Shown here piece after piece: positions 9,285 to 18,693 of a stretch of 64,000 bases of DNA. A model generated the notes under the pieces. It was not told the DNA's origin. It did no database searches and worked only from the letters and a program-made list of their open reading frames with translations. The number at the start of each line of letters is the position of its first letter. The stretch's first letter is position 1. Source of the stretch: Polaribacter sejongensis. GTDB lineage: Bacteria > Bacteroidota > Bacteroidia > Flavobacteriales > Flavobacteriaceae. A program made the translations under genes and the position numbers. The DNA is taken from the NCBI GenBank assembly GCA_949545755.1, contig CATITK010000054.1, positions 1 through 64,000 of the forward strand, written 5' to 3'.

Positions 9285-11054
9285 ATGAAAAAGCCTTTTA
9301 ATTTTTATAGTCAAGAAAAAACAGCATTCGAAAAAGAAGCTGCCCTACTAAAAAGTAAATCGTTTAATTTAAGTGTTTTTAGATTCGCAATTTTTTTATC
9401 GACTAGTTTTTTAATTTATATAATGTTTGGCAGTTATCCAACTGTTTTTATTATTGCTTTTTCGGGCATTTTATTGTTCAGTTTTTTGGTTATAAAACAG
9501 GTTAACTTGCAAAGAAAAAGAGCACTTATTGCCGCGAAAATTAACATTAACAAAATAGAAATTGATGTTTCAAATAGCATTTTTCATGACTTAAATGCAG
9601 GAAAAGAATTTGTAAATCCTTTACATAGTTATAGCAATGATATTGATTTATTTGGCGTGGGATCTTTTTTTCAATATACAAATAGAACGGTTACGAATGA
9701 AGGAAGAGCGTTACTTTCAAAGCTACTGACAGAAAATAAAACGGAGGGAATCGTGGACAAACAAAAGACCATTAAAGAATTGTCTAAAAAAGTAAGGTGG
9801 AGACAGCACTTTTCTGCTTTAGCAAGTTTGGTTACCACAAAAGATACTGCTGATTTTATTGTGGGTTGGATTCAGAATTACAATCCTGTTTTACCTAAGT
9901 TTATAAAGACAATACAGCTTGTTTTTTCTACCCTTTCATTGGTTCTAATTGGATTGGTTTCTCTTGGAATTTTTCCGTTTTCATCCGTGTTAATTTGGTT
10001 CTTTATAGGTCTTTTTATATCAGGGAGTTTAATGAAAAGGACAAGTAATTTATATTCAGAAACAGATAAAGTAAGAGAGACTTTTAAGCAATATCATGTT
10101 TTGTTAAATGAAATTGAAGGAGAAGAATTTTTGTCAAAAATTTTACAGGAAAAGCAAGTAATAATTAAATCAGAAACAAAAAAAGCTTCCAAAATTTTTA
10201 AAGAGTTTTCTAAAATTTTAGACGGGTTTGATCAACGAAATAATATCCTAATCGCTTTTTTTGGAAATGGTCTTTTCTTGTCAGAAATTTACAATGCCTA
10301 TAAAGTAGAAAAGTGGATTTCTAATTACAAACACACCGTTGATAAATGGTTTGACGTAGTTGCTTTTTTTGATGCTCAAAATTCATTGGCAAACTTTTAT
10401 TTTAATCATCCGAAATTTGTTTTTCCAGAAATTTCAGCAGAAAAAGGAATTATAATGTCATCCAACTTAGGGCACCCCTTATTAAATATTGACAAAAGAA
10501 TTGATAACGATTTTACGATTAACAATGAACAATTCTTTATTGTTACTGGGGCAAATATGGCTGGAAAAAGTACTTTTTTAAGAACCATTTCTTTGTCTAT
10601 TGTGATGGCAAATTGTGGTTTACCTGTTTGTGCAACAAGCTTTAAGTATTCGCCAATAAAATTAATTACAAGTATGCGAACGACAGATTCTTTAACAGAA
10701 GATGAGTCGTATTTTTATTCTGAATTAAAGCGTTTAAAATTTATTGTTGATGAAATTAAAACGACAGATTATTTTATCATTTTAGATGAAATTTTAAAAG
10801 GGACAAATAGTAAAGACAAGGCAATTGGTTCTAAAAAGTTTGTAGAAAAATTAACGAAATCGAAATCTACAGGGATTATTGCAACCCACGATGTGAGTTT
10901 GTGCGAATTAGAAAACGAGTTTTCTGATATTAAAAATTACTATTTTGATGCAGAAATCATCGCCGATGAATTGCATTTTGATTATACCTTAAAAAACGGA
11001 ATTTGTAAAAATATGAACGCTTCCTTCTTGCTGAAGAAAATGGAGATTGTTTAG
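9285..11054 (+). CDS. MutS-family ATPase (MutS2-like) with transmembrane segments
   Basis: Walker A TGANMAGKSTFLRT, Walker B-like YFIILDEILKGTNSKDK, ATHD motif; hydrophobic helices near aa 30-65 and 205-245. Confidence 0.88.
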   Translation: MKKPFNFYSQEKTAFEKEAALLKSKSFNLSVFRFAIFLSTSFLIYIMFGSYPTVFIIAFSGILLFSFLVIKQVNLQRKRALIAAKININKIEIDVSNSIFHDLNAGKEFVNPLHSYSNDIDLFGVGSFFQYTNRTVTNEGRALLSKLLTENKTEGIVDKQKTIKELSKKVRWRQHFSALASLVTTKDTADFIVGWIQNYNPVLPKFIKTIQLVFSTLSLVLIGLVSLGIFPFSSVLIWFFIGLFISGSLMKRTSNLYSETDKVRETFKQYHVLLNEIEGEEFLSKILQEKQVIIKSETKKASKIFKEFSKILDGFDQRNNILIAFFGNGLFLSEIYNAYKVEKWISNYKHTVDKWFDVVAFFDAQNSLANFYFNHPKFVFPEISAEKGIIMSSNLGHPLLNIDKRIDNDFTINNEQFFIVTGANMAGKSTFLRTISLSIVMANCGLPVCATSFKYSPIKLITSMRTTDSLTEDESYFYSELKRLKFIVDEIKTTDYFIILDEILKGTNSKDKAIGSKKFVEKLTKSKSTGIIATHDVSLCELENEFSDIKNYYFDAEIIADELHFDYTLKNGICKNMNASFLLKKMEIV

Positions 11055-11058
11055 CGTT

Positions 11059-14000
11059 TTAAATTTTCTTCAAAATACTTAACGCCGTTTTTACAGTATC
11101 AATTCTTATAAAAGTAATTAATAAGCGCAAACCGTTTTTGGTTTCTTTCTCCTTCATTACACAGCTTTTTCCATTGAGCTGAACGTATTTTAACATCCTA
11201 GAAAACGCTTCAGTTTGATAAAATTCACTTTGTTGATTAGCAACAAAATACCCAATCATTCTTTTCTGTTTAAGAATGATTTTATCCAAACCTAATTCTT
11301 TTGCAAGCCATTTTATCCTAACAGAATCTAGGAGGTCACTGACTTCATTCGGTATCTTCCCAAATCGATCTACAATTTCAGTTTCAAATACTTGCAATTC
11401 TGTTTCTGCTTTTAAACTCCCTAGCTTGTTATACAAACTCAATCTTTCCGTTATTGAATTAATATAATCATCAGGAAATAAAATCTCAAAATCAGTGTCG
11501 ATTTGTACTTCTTTTACATACTCTTTTGGTTTAGAAGCATCTGTTGGATACAATTCTTTAAACTCATTTTCTTTCAATTCATCAATCGCTTCTTGCAATA
11601 TTTTTTGATACGTTTCAAACCCAATGTCGTTAATAAATCCACTTTGTTCTCCGCCTAATAAATCCCCTGCTCCACGAATCTCTAAATCTTTCATGGCAAT
11701 ATTAATTCCACTTCCTAAATCAGAAAATAATACCAATGCTTCTATACGTTTTCTAGCATCATCAGTCATCATATGATAAGGAGGCGTTATGAAATAACAA
11801 AAGGCTTTTTTGTTAGATCGACCCACTCTACCACGCATTTGATGCAAGTCTGAAAGTCCAAAATTATTGGCATTATTAATGAAAATGGTGTTTGCATTCG
11901 GCACATCCAAACCACTTTCTACAATGGTTGTAGAAACCAATACATCAAATTCATTGTCCATAAAACCGAGCATTAATCCCTCTAGTTTTTTGCCTTCCAT
12001 TTGTCCGTGACCGATGCCGACTTTTGCATCGGGAACCAACCTTTGAATTAATCCTGCAACTTCTTCAATGTTTTCAATTCTATTATGAATAAAGAAAATT
12101 TGTCCTCCTCTAGAAATCTCATAAGAAATAGCATCTCTAATTATTTCTTCCGAAAAACGAATCACATTACTATCTATTGGATGTCTGTTTGGTGGGGGCG
12201 TTTTTATCACAGATAAATCTCTTGCTGCCATTAAACTAAACTGCAATGTTCTAGGAATTGGAGTTGCAGTCAGCGTTAACGTATCCACATTTTCTTTGAG
12301 TGTTTTTAATTTATCTTTAACAGCCACACCAAATTTTTGTTCTTCATCAATAATTAACAAGCCTAAATCTTTAAATTGTAAACGCTGATTTGTCAATTGA
12401 TGTGTCCCAATAATAATATCCACAGCACCATCATTTACGCCATTAATAGCTGTCGTTTTTTGCTTTGCTGTTCTAAAGCGGTTCAAGTAATCAATTCTGA
12501 CAGGAAAATCTTTTAAACGTTCTGTAAATGTTTTATAGTGTTGAAAAGCAAGGATCGTTGTTGGAACTAAAATTGCAACTTGTTTGCCATTGTCAACAGC
12601 CTTGAAAGCAGCTCTTATAGCAATTTCTGTTTTACCAAAACCAACATCGCCACAAACCAAACGATCCATGGGTTGTGCTTTCTCCATATCATTTTTTACA
12701 TCCTGTGTCGCAGTATATTGATCTGGCGTATCTTCATACATAAAACTTCCCTCTAGTTCATGTTGAATGTGAGTATCTGGACCAAAAGCAATTCCTTTTT
12801 GAAGTTTTCTTTTTGCATATAATTGAATTAAATTAAACGCAATATGCTTCACTCTCGCTTTGGTTTTTTGCTTAATTTTTTTCCAAGCGCCAGAACCTAA
12901 TTTATATATTTTGGGTGCTTTACCGTCTTTTCCATTGAATTTAGAAATCTTGTGTAGCGAATGAATACTTACATATAAAATATCTCGTTCTCCATAAACA
13001 AGTTTGATTGCTTCTTGTTTTCTTCCTTGTACATCAATTTTTTGTAGACCACCAAATTTTCCAATTCCATGATCCATGTGTGTCACATAATCGCCAATTT
13101 CAAGTTTGTTAAATTCCTGAAGTGTAATCGCTTGTTTTTTCGCATAGCCATTTTTCAATCTAAACTTATGATAACGTTCAAAAATCTGATGATCTGTATA
13201 GCAAACTAGTTTATTATCTACATCCACAAATCCTTGATACAATGGAAAAACAACAGTTTCATAATGAACTTCTTGCTCAGCATCATCAAAAATATCATGA
13301 AAACGTGTTGCTTGTTGTTCGTTTGCACAGAAAATATAGTTGGTAAAACCAGCTTTATGATGTTCATTTAAATCTTCAATTAATAAATTGAATTGTTTGT
13401 TAAATGAAGGTTGTGGGATGGTATTGAAATTTATGATTTCCGTACGATTAAAGTGATTCAGTGTCTTTTTATGTGATTCTGAAACAGGTTCAAAATGATG
13501 CTTTGCGTCAAAATTAACCAATGTAAAATCTTGTAATTGGTTTTTTATAAAGTCACCATCACAAAATAATTCTGTTGGTTTTGCTTTTTGAATTTCTTTA
13601 GATAAATCATTAAAATCCTTTTCTGCTTTCTCGAAGAATTTATCTAATTTCCCAGCTAATAAATCAATATTTTTTGAAAAAACTACGGTCTTATTATCAA
13701 TGTATTTCAGAAAACTTTCTCTTTTTTCCTGTAGCATTTTATTTTCTACATTCGGTATTATAGAAATTTTTTTCAGCTTTTCATTAGAAAGCTGTGTTGC
13801 TATATCAAAAGAACGGATGCTATCTATTTCATTCCCAAAAAACTCAATTCGATAGGGGGTGTCATTAGAAAAAGAGAACACATCTATAATTCCTCCACGT
13901 AAAGAGAAATCGCCAGGTTCCGTAACAAAATCAACGCGTTTAAATTTGTATTCGAACAAAACTTCGTTTACAAAATCGAGCGATAAGTTTTCACCAACAT

Positions 14001-14436
14001 TAACTTTTAGGGTGTTTTTTTCCAGTTCTTTCTTTGTAACTACCTTTTCAAATAATGCCGTTGGATAGGTTACAATTACAGCCGGTTTTTTACGAGAATT
14101 AATTCTATTTAAAACTTCAGAACGCATCAAAACATTGGCGTTGTCGGTTTCTTCAATTTGATAAGGTCTTCTGTATGAACCTGGATAAAAAAGCACATTT
14201 TTTTCTCCTAATAATTTTTCTAAGTCGTTTAAATAATAGGCAGCTTCTTCTTTGTCATTAAAAATTAAAAGATAGGGCTTGTCTGCTTTTTTAAACGATT
14301 CTGAAATAACAAAAGACAATGAAGAACCAACCAAGTTCGAAATATGAAAATGGTTATTGTCTTTTTGAAATGCTTTAATTATCTGCGAAACATTTGCAGA
14401 TTTTTGATATTGATTTACAATGTTTTGGGTACTCAA
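11059..14436 (-). CDS. mfd: Transcription-repair coupling factor Mfd
   Basis: Helicase motifs GDVGFGKTEIAIRAAF, IIDEEQKFGV, TLTATPIPRTL, GRVGRSNKKAFCYF; CarD-like YVTHMDHGIGKFGGL. Confidence 0.98.
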   Translation of the reverse strand: MSTQNIVNQYQKSANVSQIIKAFQKDNNHFHISNLVGSSLSFVISESFKKADKPYLLIFNDKEEAAYYLNDLEKLLGEKNVLFYPGSYRRPYQIEETDNANVLMRSEVLNRINSRKKPAVIVTYPTALFEKVVTKKELEKNTLKVNVGENLSLDFVNEVLFEYKFKRVDFVTEPGDFSLRGGIIDVFSFSNDTPYRIEFFGNEIDSIRSFDIATQLSNEKLKKISIIPNVENKMLQEKRESFLKYIDNKTVVFSKNIDLLAGKLDKFFEKAEKDFNDLSKEIQKAKPTELFCDGDFIKNQLQDFTLVNFDAKHHFEPVSESHKKTLNHFNRTEIINFNTIPQPSFNKQFNLLIEDLNEHHKAGFTNYIFCANEQQATRFHDIFDDAEQEVHYETVVFPLYQGFVDVDNKLVCYTDHQIFERYHKFRLKNGYAKKQAITLQEFNKLEIGDYVTHMDHGIGKFGGLQKIDVQGRKQEAIKLVYGERDILYVSIHSLHKISKFNGKDGKAPKIYKLGSGAWKKIKQKTKARVKHIAFNLIQLYAKRKLQKGIAFGPDTHIQHELEGSFMYEDTPDQYTATQDVKNDMEKAQPMDRLVCGDVGFGKTEIAIRAAFKAVDNGKQVAILVPTTILAFQHYKTFTERLKDFPVRIDYLNRFRTAKQKTTAINGVNDGAVDIIIGTHQLTNQRLQFKDLGLLIIDEEQKFGVAVKDKLKTLKENVDTLTLTATPIPRTLQFSLMAARDLSVIKTPPPNRHPIDSNVIRFSEEIIRDAISYEISRGGQIFFIHNRIENIEEVAGLIQRLVPDAKVGIGHGQMEGKKLEGLMLGFMDNEFDVLVSTTIVESGLDVPNANTIFINNANNFGLSDLHQMRGRVGRSNKKAFCYFITPPYHMMTDDARKRIEALVLFSDLGSGINIAMKDLEIRGAGDLLGGEQSGFINDIGFETYQKILQEAIDELKENEFKELYPTDASKPKEYVKEVQIDTDFEILFPDDYINSITERLSLYNKLGSLKAETELQVFETEIVDRFGKIPNEVSDLLDSVRIKWLAKELGLDKIILKQKRMIGYFVANQQSEFYQTEAFSRMLKYVQLNGKSCVMKEKETKNGLRLLITFIRIDTVKTALSILKKI

Positions 14437-14717
14437 CTGGATACTTTTTTAATACAAATATATAACTTTGTATTAAGGGACGCTTAAATATTTATTTAAA
14501 ATAGTTGTCATTTTTTTACTATTAAAAAAACCAGCTAATTGTTCATTTAAAATTAGAACAACCTCTTTGTTCTTAAATTTTTTGTATTGTTCCGTGGCAT
14601 ATTTTATACCAATCAGTATAAATAAGAATGACATTTAATTTTGTTTTTCTTATCTCTGTATTTGTTGCAAAACAGCTAAATAAAATAAGAAAAAATTATT
14701 TTTTCCATTAATTTATT

Positions 14718-16985
14718 TTAAAAAACTGTGAATCGAACACCAATAAAAGTTCTAATTCCTTGGTTAGAAGCATATACGTAACTTGGGTCAAAAGCCAATG
14801 CATTTGGGTTATTTGGAGTAGTTACAGCTTGTTCATTTTGGTCAAAATCTACATTTTTATCAAAAGGATCAAAAGCACGTGCAATACTATTTGCTGCAGG
14901 CGTAAAGTTTAATAGATTTTTCACACCTCCATAAATTTCGAAACTATTGTTAAATTTTTTAGTTAACTGAATATTTTGAATGCTAAACCAAGGAGAATTT
15001 TCGGGTCTTGGATCTGTATCACTAATTAGTGGCAAACGCATTGGTCCATATATATTTCCTGTATAGTCTATTGTAAAGTTATTTTTAAATTTATAAGACA
15101 AAGACCAAACTCCGCTAAAACTTTCGGTTAATAATTGTCTGGTTTTTATGTCGCTTTCTGTAATTGAAACATCCATTAATGTGACTCCTGCATTTATTGA
15201 TAAACCGTTTGTGAATGTGATATCTGAATTTAATGAAACTCCTTTAGAAACTGAAAACCCATTTAGATTTGCATAAATAATTTTGTTTGGGTCTGTTTCA
15301 TAATCTGGTAAAATTCTATTATTAAAATGAGTATAAAAAGCACTTGCATCAAAAGTGATTAATGAATATTCTCGTACTATTTTTTTTACATAATTAACGT
15401 TTGCATTCCAAGAAGTTTCAGGGTCTAATTCTCCGTCAAACTCAACTTCTCTTGCTCCAGTTAAAGCTGCGTGATCTTCTGTAAAAACATTGGTTACTCT
15501 AAAACCATTCCCAATACTGAATCTAAAAATATCTGAATTGTCTTTAGAATTCCATTTATAATTTATTCTTGGCGAAAAAATACTTCCGTGTAAGCTATTG
15601 TAATCCCACCTTGCGCCAATTAATACTTTATTTTGTTTATTCAAACTAATTTCATCTTGAAGAAAAATTCCAGGTAGATGTGTTATGGAAGGTTGATTTA
15701 TTAAACCTTTTTCGTCTATAGTTGCAAATGTGTTATCATCATAAAAAGTATATCTGTATGCAAGTCCTAATAGTAAATCGTGATTTTTATCAATTTGTTT
15801 GTTGAAAACAAATTGTCCAAAGCCAATAATTTGCTCTGCATCATATTTATCAGTTCCGTAGAAAGAATCTTGATAATGACCATTTGCACTAAACTGAAAA
15901 TTAATATTTTCAGATGTTGGCAATTGGTACGTTCCAAAAGTTTCCCAACGATTTGTATAAATACTTTCTCCGTATTTTATATCAGTTCCTCTAAATTCAC
16001 GTTTCCAATCCACTTCTCCTCCCCATCGATCCTCATAGACATATCTACCAGCAATTGTAAAGACTTTATTGCTTTCTCTTTCAATAGTCACTTTATTAAA
16101 AATTGAGATTCTATTTTGAAGTGTTAAATCTGTAAATCCATCTTTATTATTATCAATTCTATTCTGATAATTAAAATAATTAACCCCCAATAAACCTTGT
16201 GTTTTTTCAGACAATTTATAACGCATTCCAATATCTGTATTCACTTCTCCCCAAGAACTTACAAAAAAATCAGTTGCCAAAGCAGGAGAATTAGATGGTT
16301 TTTTGGTGATGATATTTATAATTCCACCAACAGCTTCAGAACCATATAAAGTAGATGCTGGTCCTTTTACAACTTCAACTCTTTCAATTAAAGCTTGCGG
16401 AATTCCTGTTAAACCATAAACGGTAGAAAGTCCACTAACAATTGGCATTCCATCAATTAAAACAAACGTATAAGGGCCTTCTAAACCATTTATATGAATA
16501 TCACCTGTGTTACAAACGTTGCAATTTAATTGTGGTCTTACTCCGTTGACATTTTGCATCGATTCAAAAATAGAAGGGGTTGGGTTTTTTTTGAAAAACG
16601 TTTTGCTATATACTTCAACAGGAACAGGACTATTTGATTTTGTAACAGGTTTTAGAGTTCCAGAAATAACAATTTCTTCTAAAGAATTACTTTCATTCAA
16701 TGAGAAATTTTGAACTATATTTTCACCTCCTGAAAAGGTGATTTTTTCATATTTAGATTTAAAGCCAACCGAACTAATAACAATTGTATAGGTGCCGTTT
16801 GTGATTTTTTCAATTTGAAAGAACCCATTTTCATTTGTAACAGTTCCTATCGTAGTTTTCTTCAAATAAACATTCACGTAAGGTAAATTTTCACCTTCTG
16901 ATGTGATTTTTCCAGAAATGCTATTTGTTTGTGAATAAGAAGAAAGAATGCTTAAAAATAAGATAAAAGTTACAAATAATTTCAT
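14718..16985 (-). CDS. TonB-dependent receptor with CarboxypepD_reg-like N-terminal domain; plug contains CNVC motif
   Basis: SISGKITSEGENLPYVNVYLKKTTIGTVTNENGFFQI; plug NGVRPQLNCNVCNTGDIHINGLEGPYTFVLIDGMPIVSGLSTVYGLTGIP; C-terminal aromatic residue. ATG at 16985 preferred over TTG at 17009. Confidence 0.93.
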   Translation of the reverse strand: MKLFVTFILFLSILSSYSQTNSISGKITSEGENLPYVNVYLKKTTIGTVTNENGFFQIEKITNGTYTIVISSVGFKSKYEKITFSGGENIVQNFSLNESNSLEEIVISGTLKPVTKSNSPVPVEVYSKTFFKKNPTPSIFESMQNVNGVRPQLNCNVCNTGDIHINGLEGPYTFVLIDGMPIVSGLSTVYGLTGIPQALIERVEVVKGPASTLYGSEAVGGIINIITKKPSNSPALATDFFVSSWGEVNTDIGMRYKLSEKTQGLLGVNYFNYQNRIDNNKDGFTDLTLQNRISIFNKVTIERESNKVFTIAGRYVYEDRWGGEVDWKREFRGTDIKYGESIYTNRWETFGTYQLPTSENINFQFSANGHYQDSFYGTDKYDAEQIIGFGQFVFNKQIDKNHDLLLGLAYRYTFYDDNTFATIDEKGLINQPSITHLPGIFLQDEISLNKQNKVLIGARWDYNSLHGSIFSPRINYKWNSKDNSDIFRFSIGNGFRVTNVFTEDHAALTGAREVEFDGELDPETSWNANVNYVKKIVREYSLITFDASAFYTHFNNRILPDYETDPNKIIYANLNGFSVSKGVSLNSDITFTNGLSINAGVTLMDVSITESDIKTRQLLTESFSGVWSLSYKFKNNFTIDYTGNIYGPMRLPLISDTDPRPENSPWFSIQNIQLTKKFNNSFEIYGGVKNLLNFTPAANSIARAFDPFDKNVDFDQNEQAVTTPNNPNALAFDPSYVYASNQGIRTFIGVRFTVF

Positions 16986-17006
16986 TTCTTTAATATATAA
17001 TTTTGA

Positions 17007-17014
17007 CAAAAGTA
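17007..17014 (-). promoter_or_regulatory. Candidate -7 element (TACTTTTG) for the TonB-dependent receptor gene
   Basis: Reverse complement of caaaagta matches TAnnTTTG, about 22 nt upstream of the ATG at 16985. Confidence 0.45.
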
Positions 17015-17019
17015 ATTAA

Positions 17020-17041
17020 ATTTTTAGACTTAACTAAAAAT
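17020..17041. promoter_or_regulatory. Candidate DtxR/MntR-type operator between the TonB receptor and regulator genes
   Basis: ATTTTTAG-ACTTAA-CTAAAAAT, 8-bp perfect arms with 6-nt centre, in the divergent intergenic region of a DtxR-family regulator gene. Confidence 0.5.
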
Positions 17042-17065
17042 ATATTTTAATAAGAATAAAAAGTA

Positions 17066-17073
17066 TATATTTG
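17066..17073 (+). promoter_or_regulatory. Candidate -7 element (TATATTTG) for the DtxR-family regulator gene
   Basis: Matches TAnnTTTG, 17 nt before the ATG at 17091. Confidence 0.45.
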
Positions 17074-17090
17074 CAGTATAAATTCTATAC

Positions 17091-17747
17091 ATGTTTACGT
17101 TTTCTGAAGAAAATTATTTAAAAGCTATTTATCATTTAGAATTAGACTCAGATAAAGTGATCAGTACAAATTCCATTGCTAAAAAATTAGAGACAAAAGC
17201 TTCTTCGGTAACTGACATGATTCAGAAGTTATCTGAAAAAGAAGTCGTTGTTTATAAGAAGTATCAAGGAGTGACATTGACTGACTTTGGAAGAAAAACG
17301 GCCGCAAATATTGTTAGAAAACACCGATTATGGGAAGTTTTTTTAGTTGAGAAATTAAATTTTTCTTGGGATGAAGTGCACGATGTAGCTGAACAATTAG
17401 AACATATAAAATCACCAAAGTTAATAGATCAGATAGATGCATTTTTAGGTTTTCCAACCCATGATCCTCATGGAGACCCTATACCTGATAAAGAGGGTAA
17501 TTTAAAAACGATTGAGAAAAGTTTATTATCAACCTTATCAAAAAATGAAAGCGGAATTTGTGTTGGCGTAAACGATTCTTCATCAGAATTTCTAAAATTT
17601 TTAGATAAAAAAGGGGTCACTTTAGGAAAACAAATAACCGTACTAGAAAAAGAAGATTTTGATGCTTCTTTATTAATTGAAATAGACAATAACAAGCTTT
17701 CAGTTTCAAATAAAATAGCAAGTAATTTATACATACAAAGACAATGA
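17091..17747 (+). CDS. DtxR/MntR family metal-dependent transcriptional regulator
   Basis: FSEENYLKAIYHLELDSDKVISTNSIAKKLETKASSVTDMIQKLSEKEVVVYKKYQGVTLTDFGRKTAANIVRKHRLWEVFLVEKL, FPTHDPHGDPIPD. Confidence 0.95.
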   Translation: MFTFSEENYLKAIYHLELDSDKVISTNSIAKKLETKASSVTDMIQKLSEKEVVVYKKYQGVTLTDFGRKTAANIVRKHRLWEVFLVEKLNFSWDEVHDVAEQLEHIKSPKLIDQIDAFLGFPTHDPHGDPIPDKEGNLKTIEKSLLSTLSKNESGICVGVNDSSSEFLKFLDKKGVTLGKQITVLEKEDFDASLLIEIDNNKLSVSNKIASNLYIQRQ

Positions 17748-18580
17748 GTACATTTGAACAGTTAGTAACGTTTGGGAAAGAGCATCCAATATTATCAGCA
17801 TTATATGCTTCTCTTTTTACTTGGGGATTGACCGCTTTAGGAGCAGCTTTAGTTTTCTTTTTTAAGAAAATGAACAGAGCAGTTTTAGATGGAATGCTCG
17901 GTTTTACAGGGGGAGTTATGGTTGCTGCAAGTTTCTGGAGTTTACTAGCACCAGCTATAGAAAATAGCCCAGGAGAAGGTTTTATGAAGGTACTCCCAGC
18001 TGCAATTGGCTTTGGTTTAGGAGCCATTTCGCTTTTTGGAATGGATAAAGTTTTACCCCATTTACACATTAATTTTAAAGAAAGTGAAGCAGAAGGTGTT
18101 AAAACGGAATGGCACAAAACAACCTTATTGGTATTGGCAATCACCTTGCATAATATTCCTGAAGGTTTAGCAGTGGGTGTTTTATTTGGAGCTGCTTCAA
18201 CCCTAGTTGGTGCAGAACAAACAGAAATGATCATTGCTGCGATATCTTTAGCAATCGGTATTGGAATTCAGAATTTCCCGGAAGGCTTTGCAGTTGCAAT
18301 GCCTTTAAGAAGGCAAGGAGTTAGTCGGTTAAAGAGTTTTTGGTACGGACAATTATCTGCAATTGTAGAACCCATAGCAGCAGTTTTAGGCGCTTTGGCA
18401 GTATCTTTTTTTACACCAATTTTACCGTATGCTTTAGCATTTGCAGCAGGAGCAATGATTTTTGTAGTTGTAGAAGAGGTAATACCAGAAACACAGAGAG
18501 ATAAATACACAGATATTGCTACACTTGGTTTTATTGGTGGTTTTATAGTCATGATGTCTTTGGATGTTGCGCTTGGGTAA
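17744..18580 (+). CDS. ZIP family metal transporter
   Basis: Multiple TM helices, TLHNIPEGLAVGVLFGAA and GIQNFPEGFAVAMPLRRQG ZIP motifs; ATGA overlap with the upstream regulator. Confidence 0.94.
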   Translation: MSTFEQLVTFGKEHPILSALYASLFTWGLTALGAALVFFFKKMNRAVLDGMLGFTGGVMVAASFWSLLAPAIENSPGEGFMKVLPAAIGFGLGAISLFGMDKVLPHLHINFKESEAEGVKTEWHKTTLLVLAITLHNIPEGLAVGVLFGAASTLVGAEQTEMIIAAISLAIGIGIQNFPEGFAVAMPLRRQGVSRLKSFWYGQLSAIVEPIAAVLGALAVSFFTPILPYALAFAAGAMIFVVVEEVIPETQRDKYTDIATLGFIGGFIVMMSLDVALG

Positions 18581-18693
18581 AAAAACCTTCTTTATCATTC
18601 CGAAACGGAAAATATTCTTTATGATTCTTAGTTCTTTATAAAATAGTGTTCTTTTTTTCATAAATTCGTACAATTCATTTTTAAAAATAAATT

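Noticed and set aside
17617-18234. 205-aa minus-strand ORF opposite the ZIP gene
   Set aside because: No recognisable domain, fully antisense to two well-supported genes.
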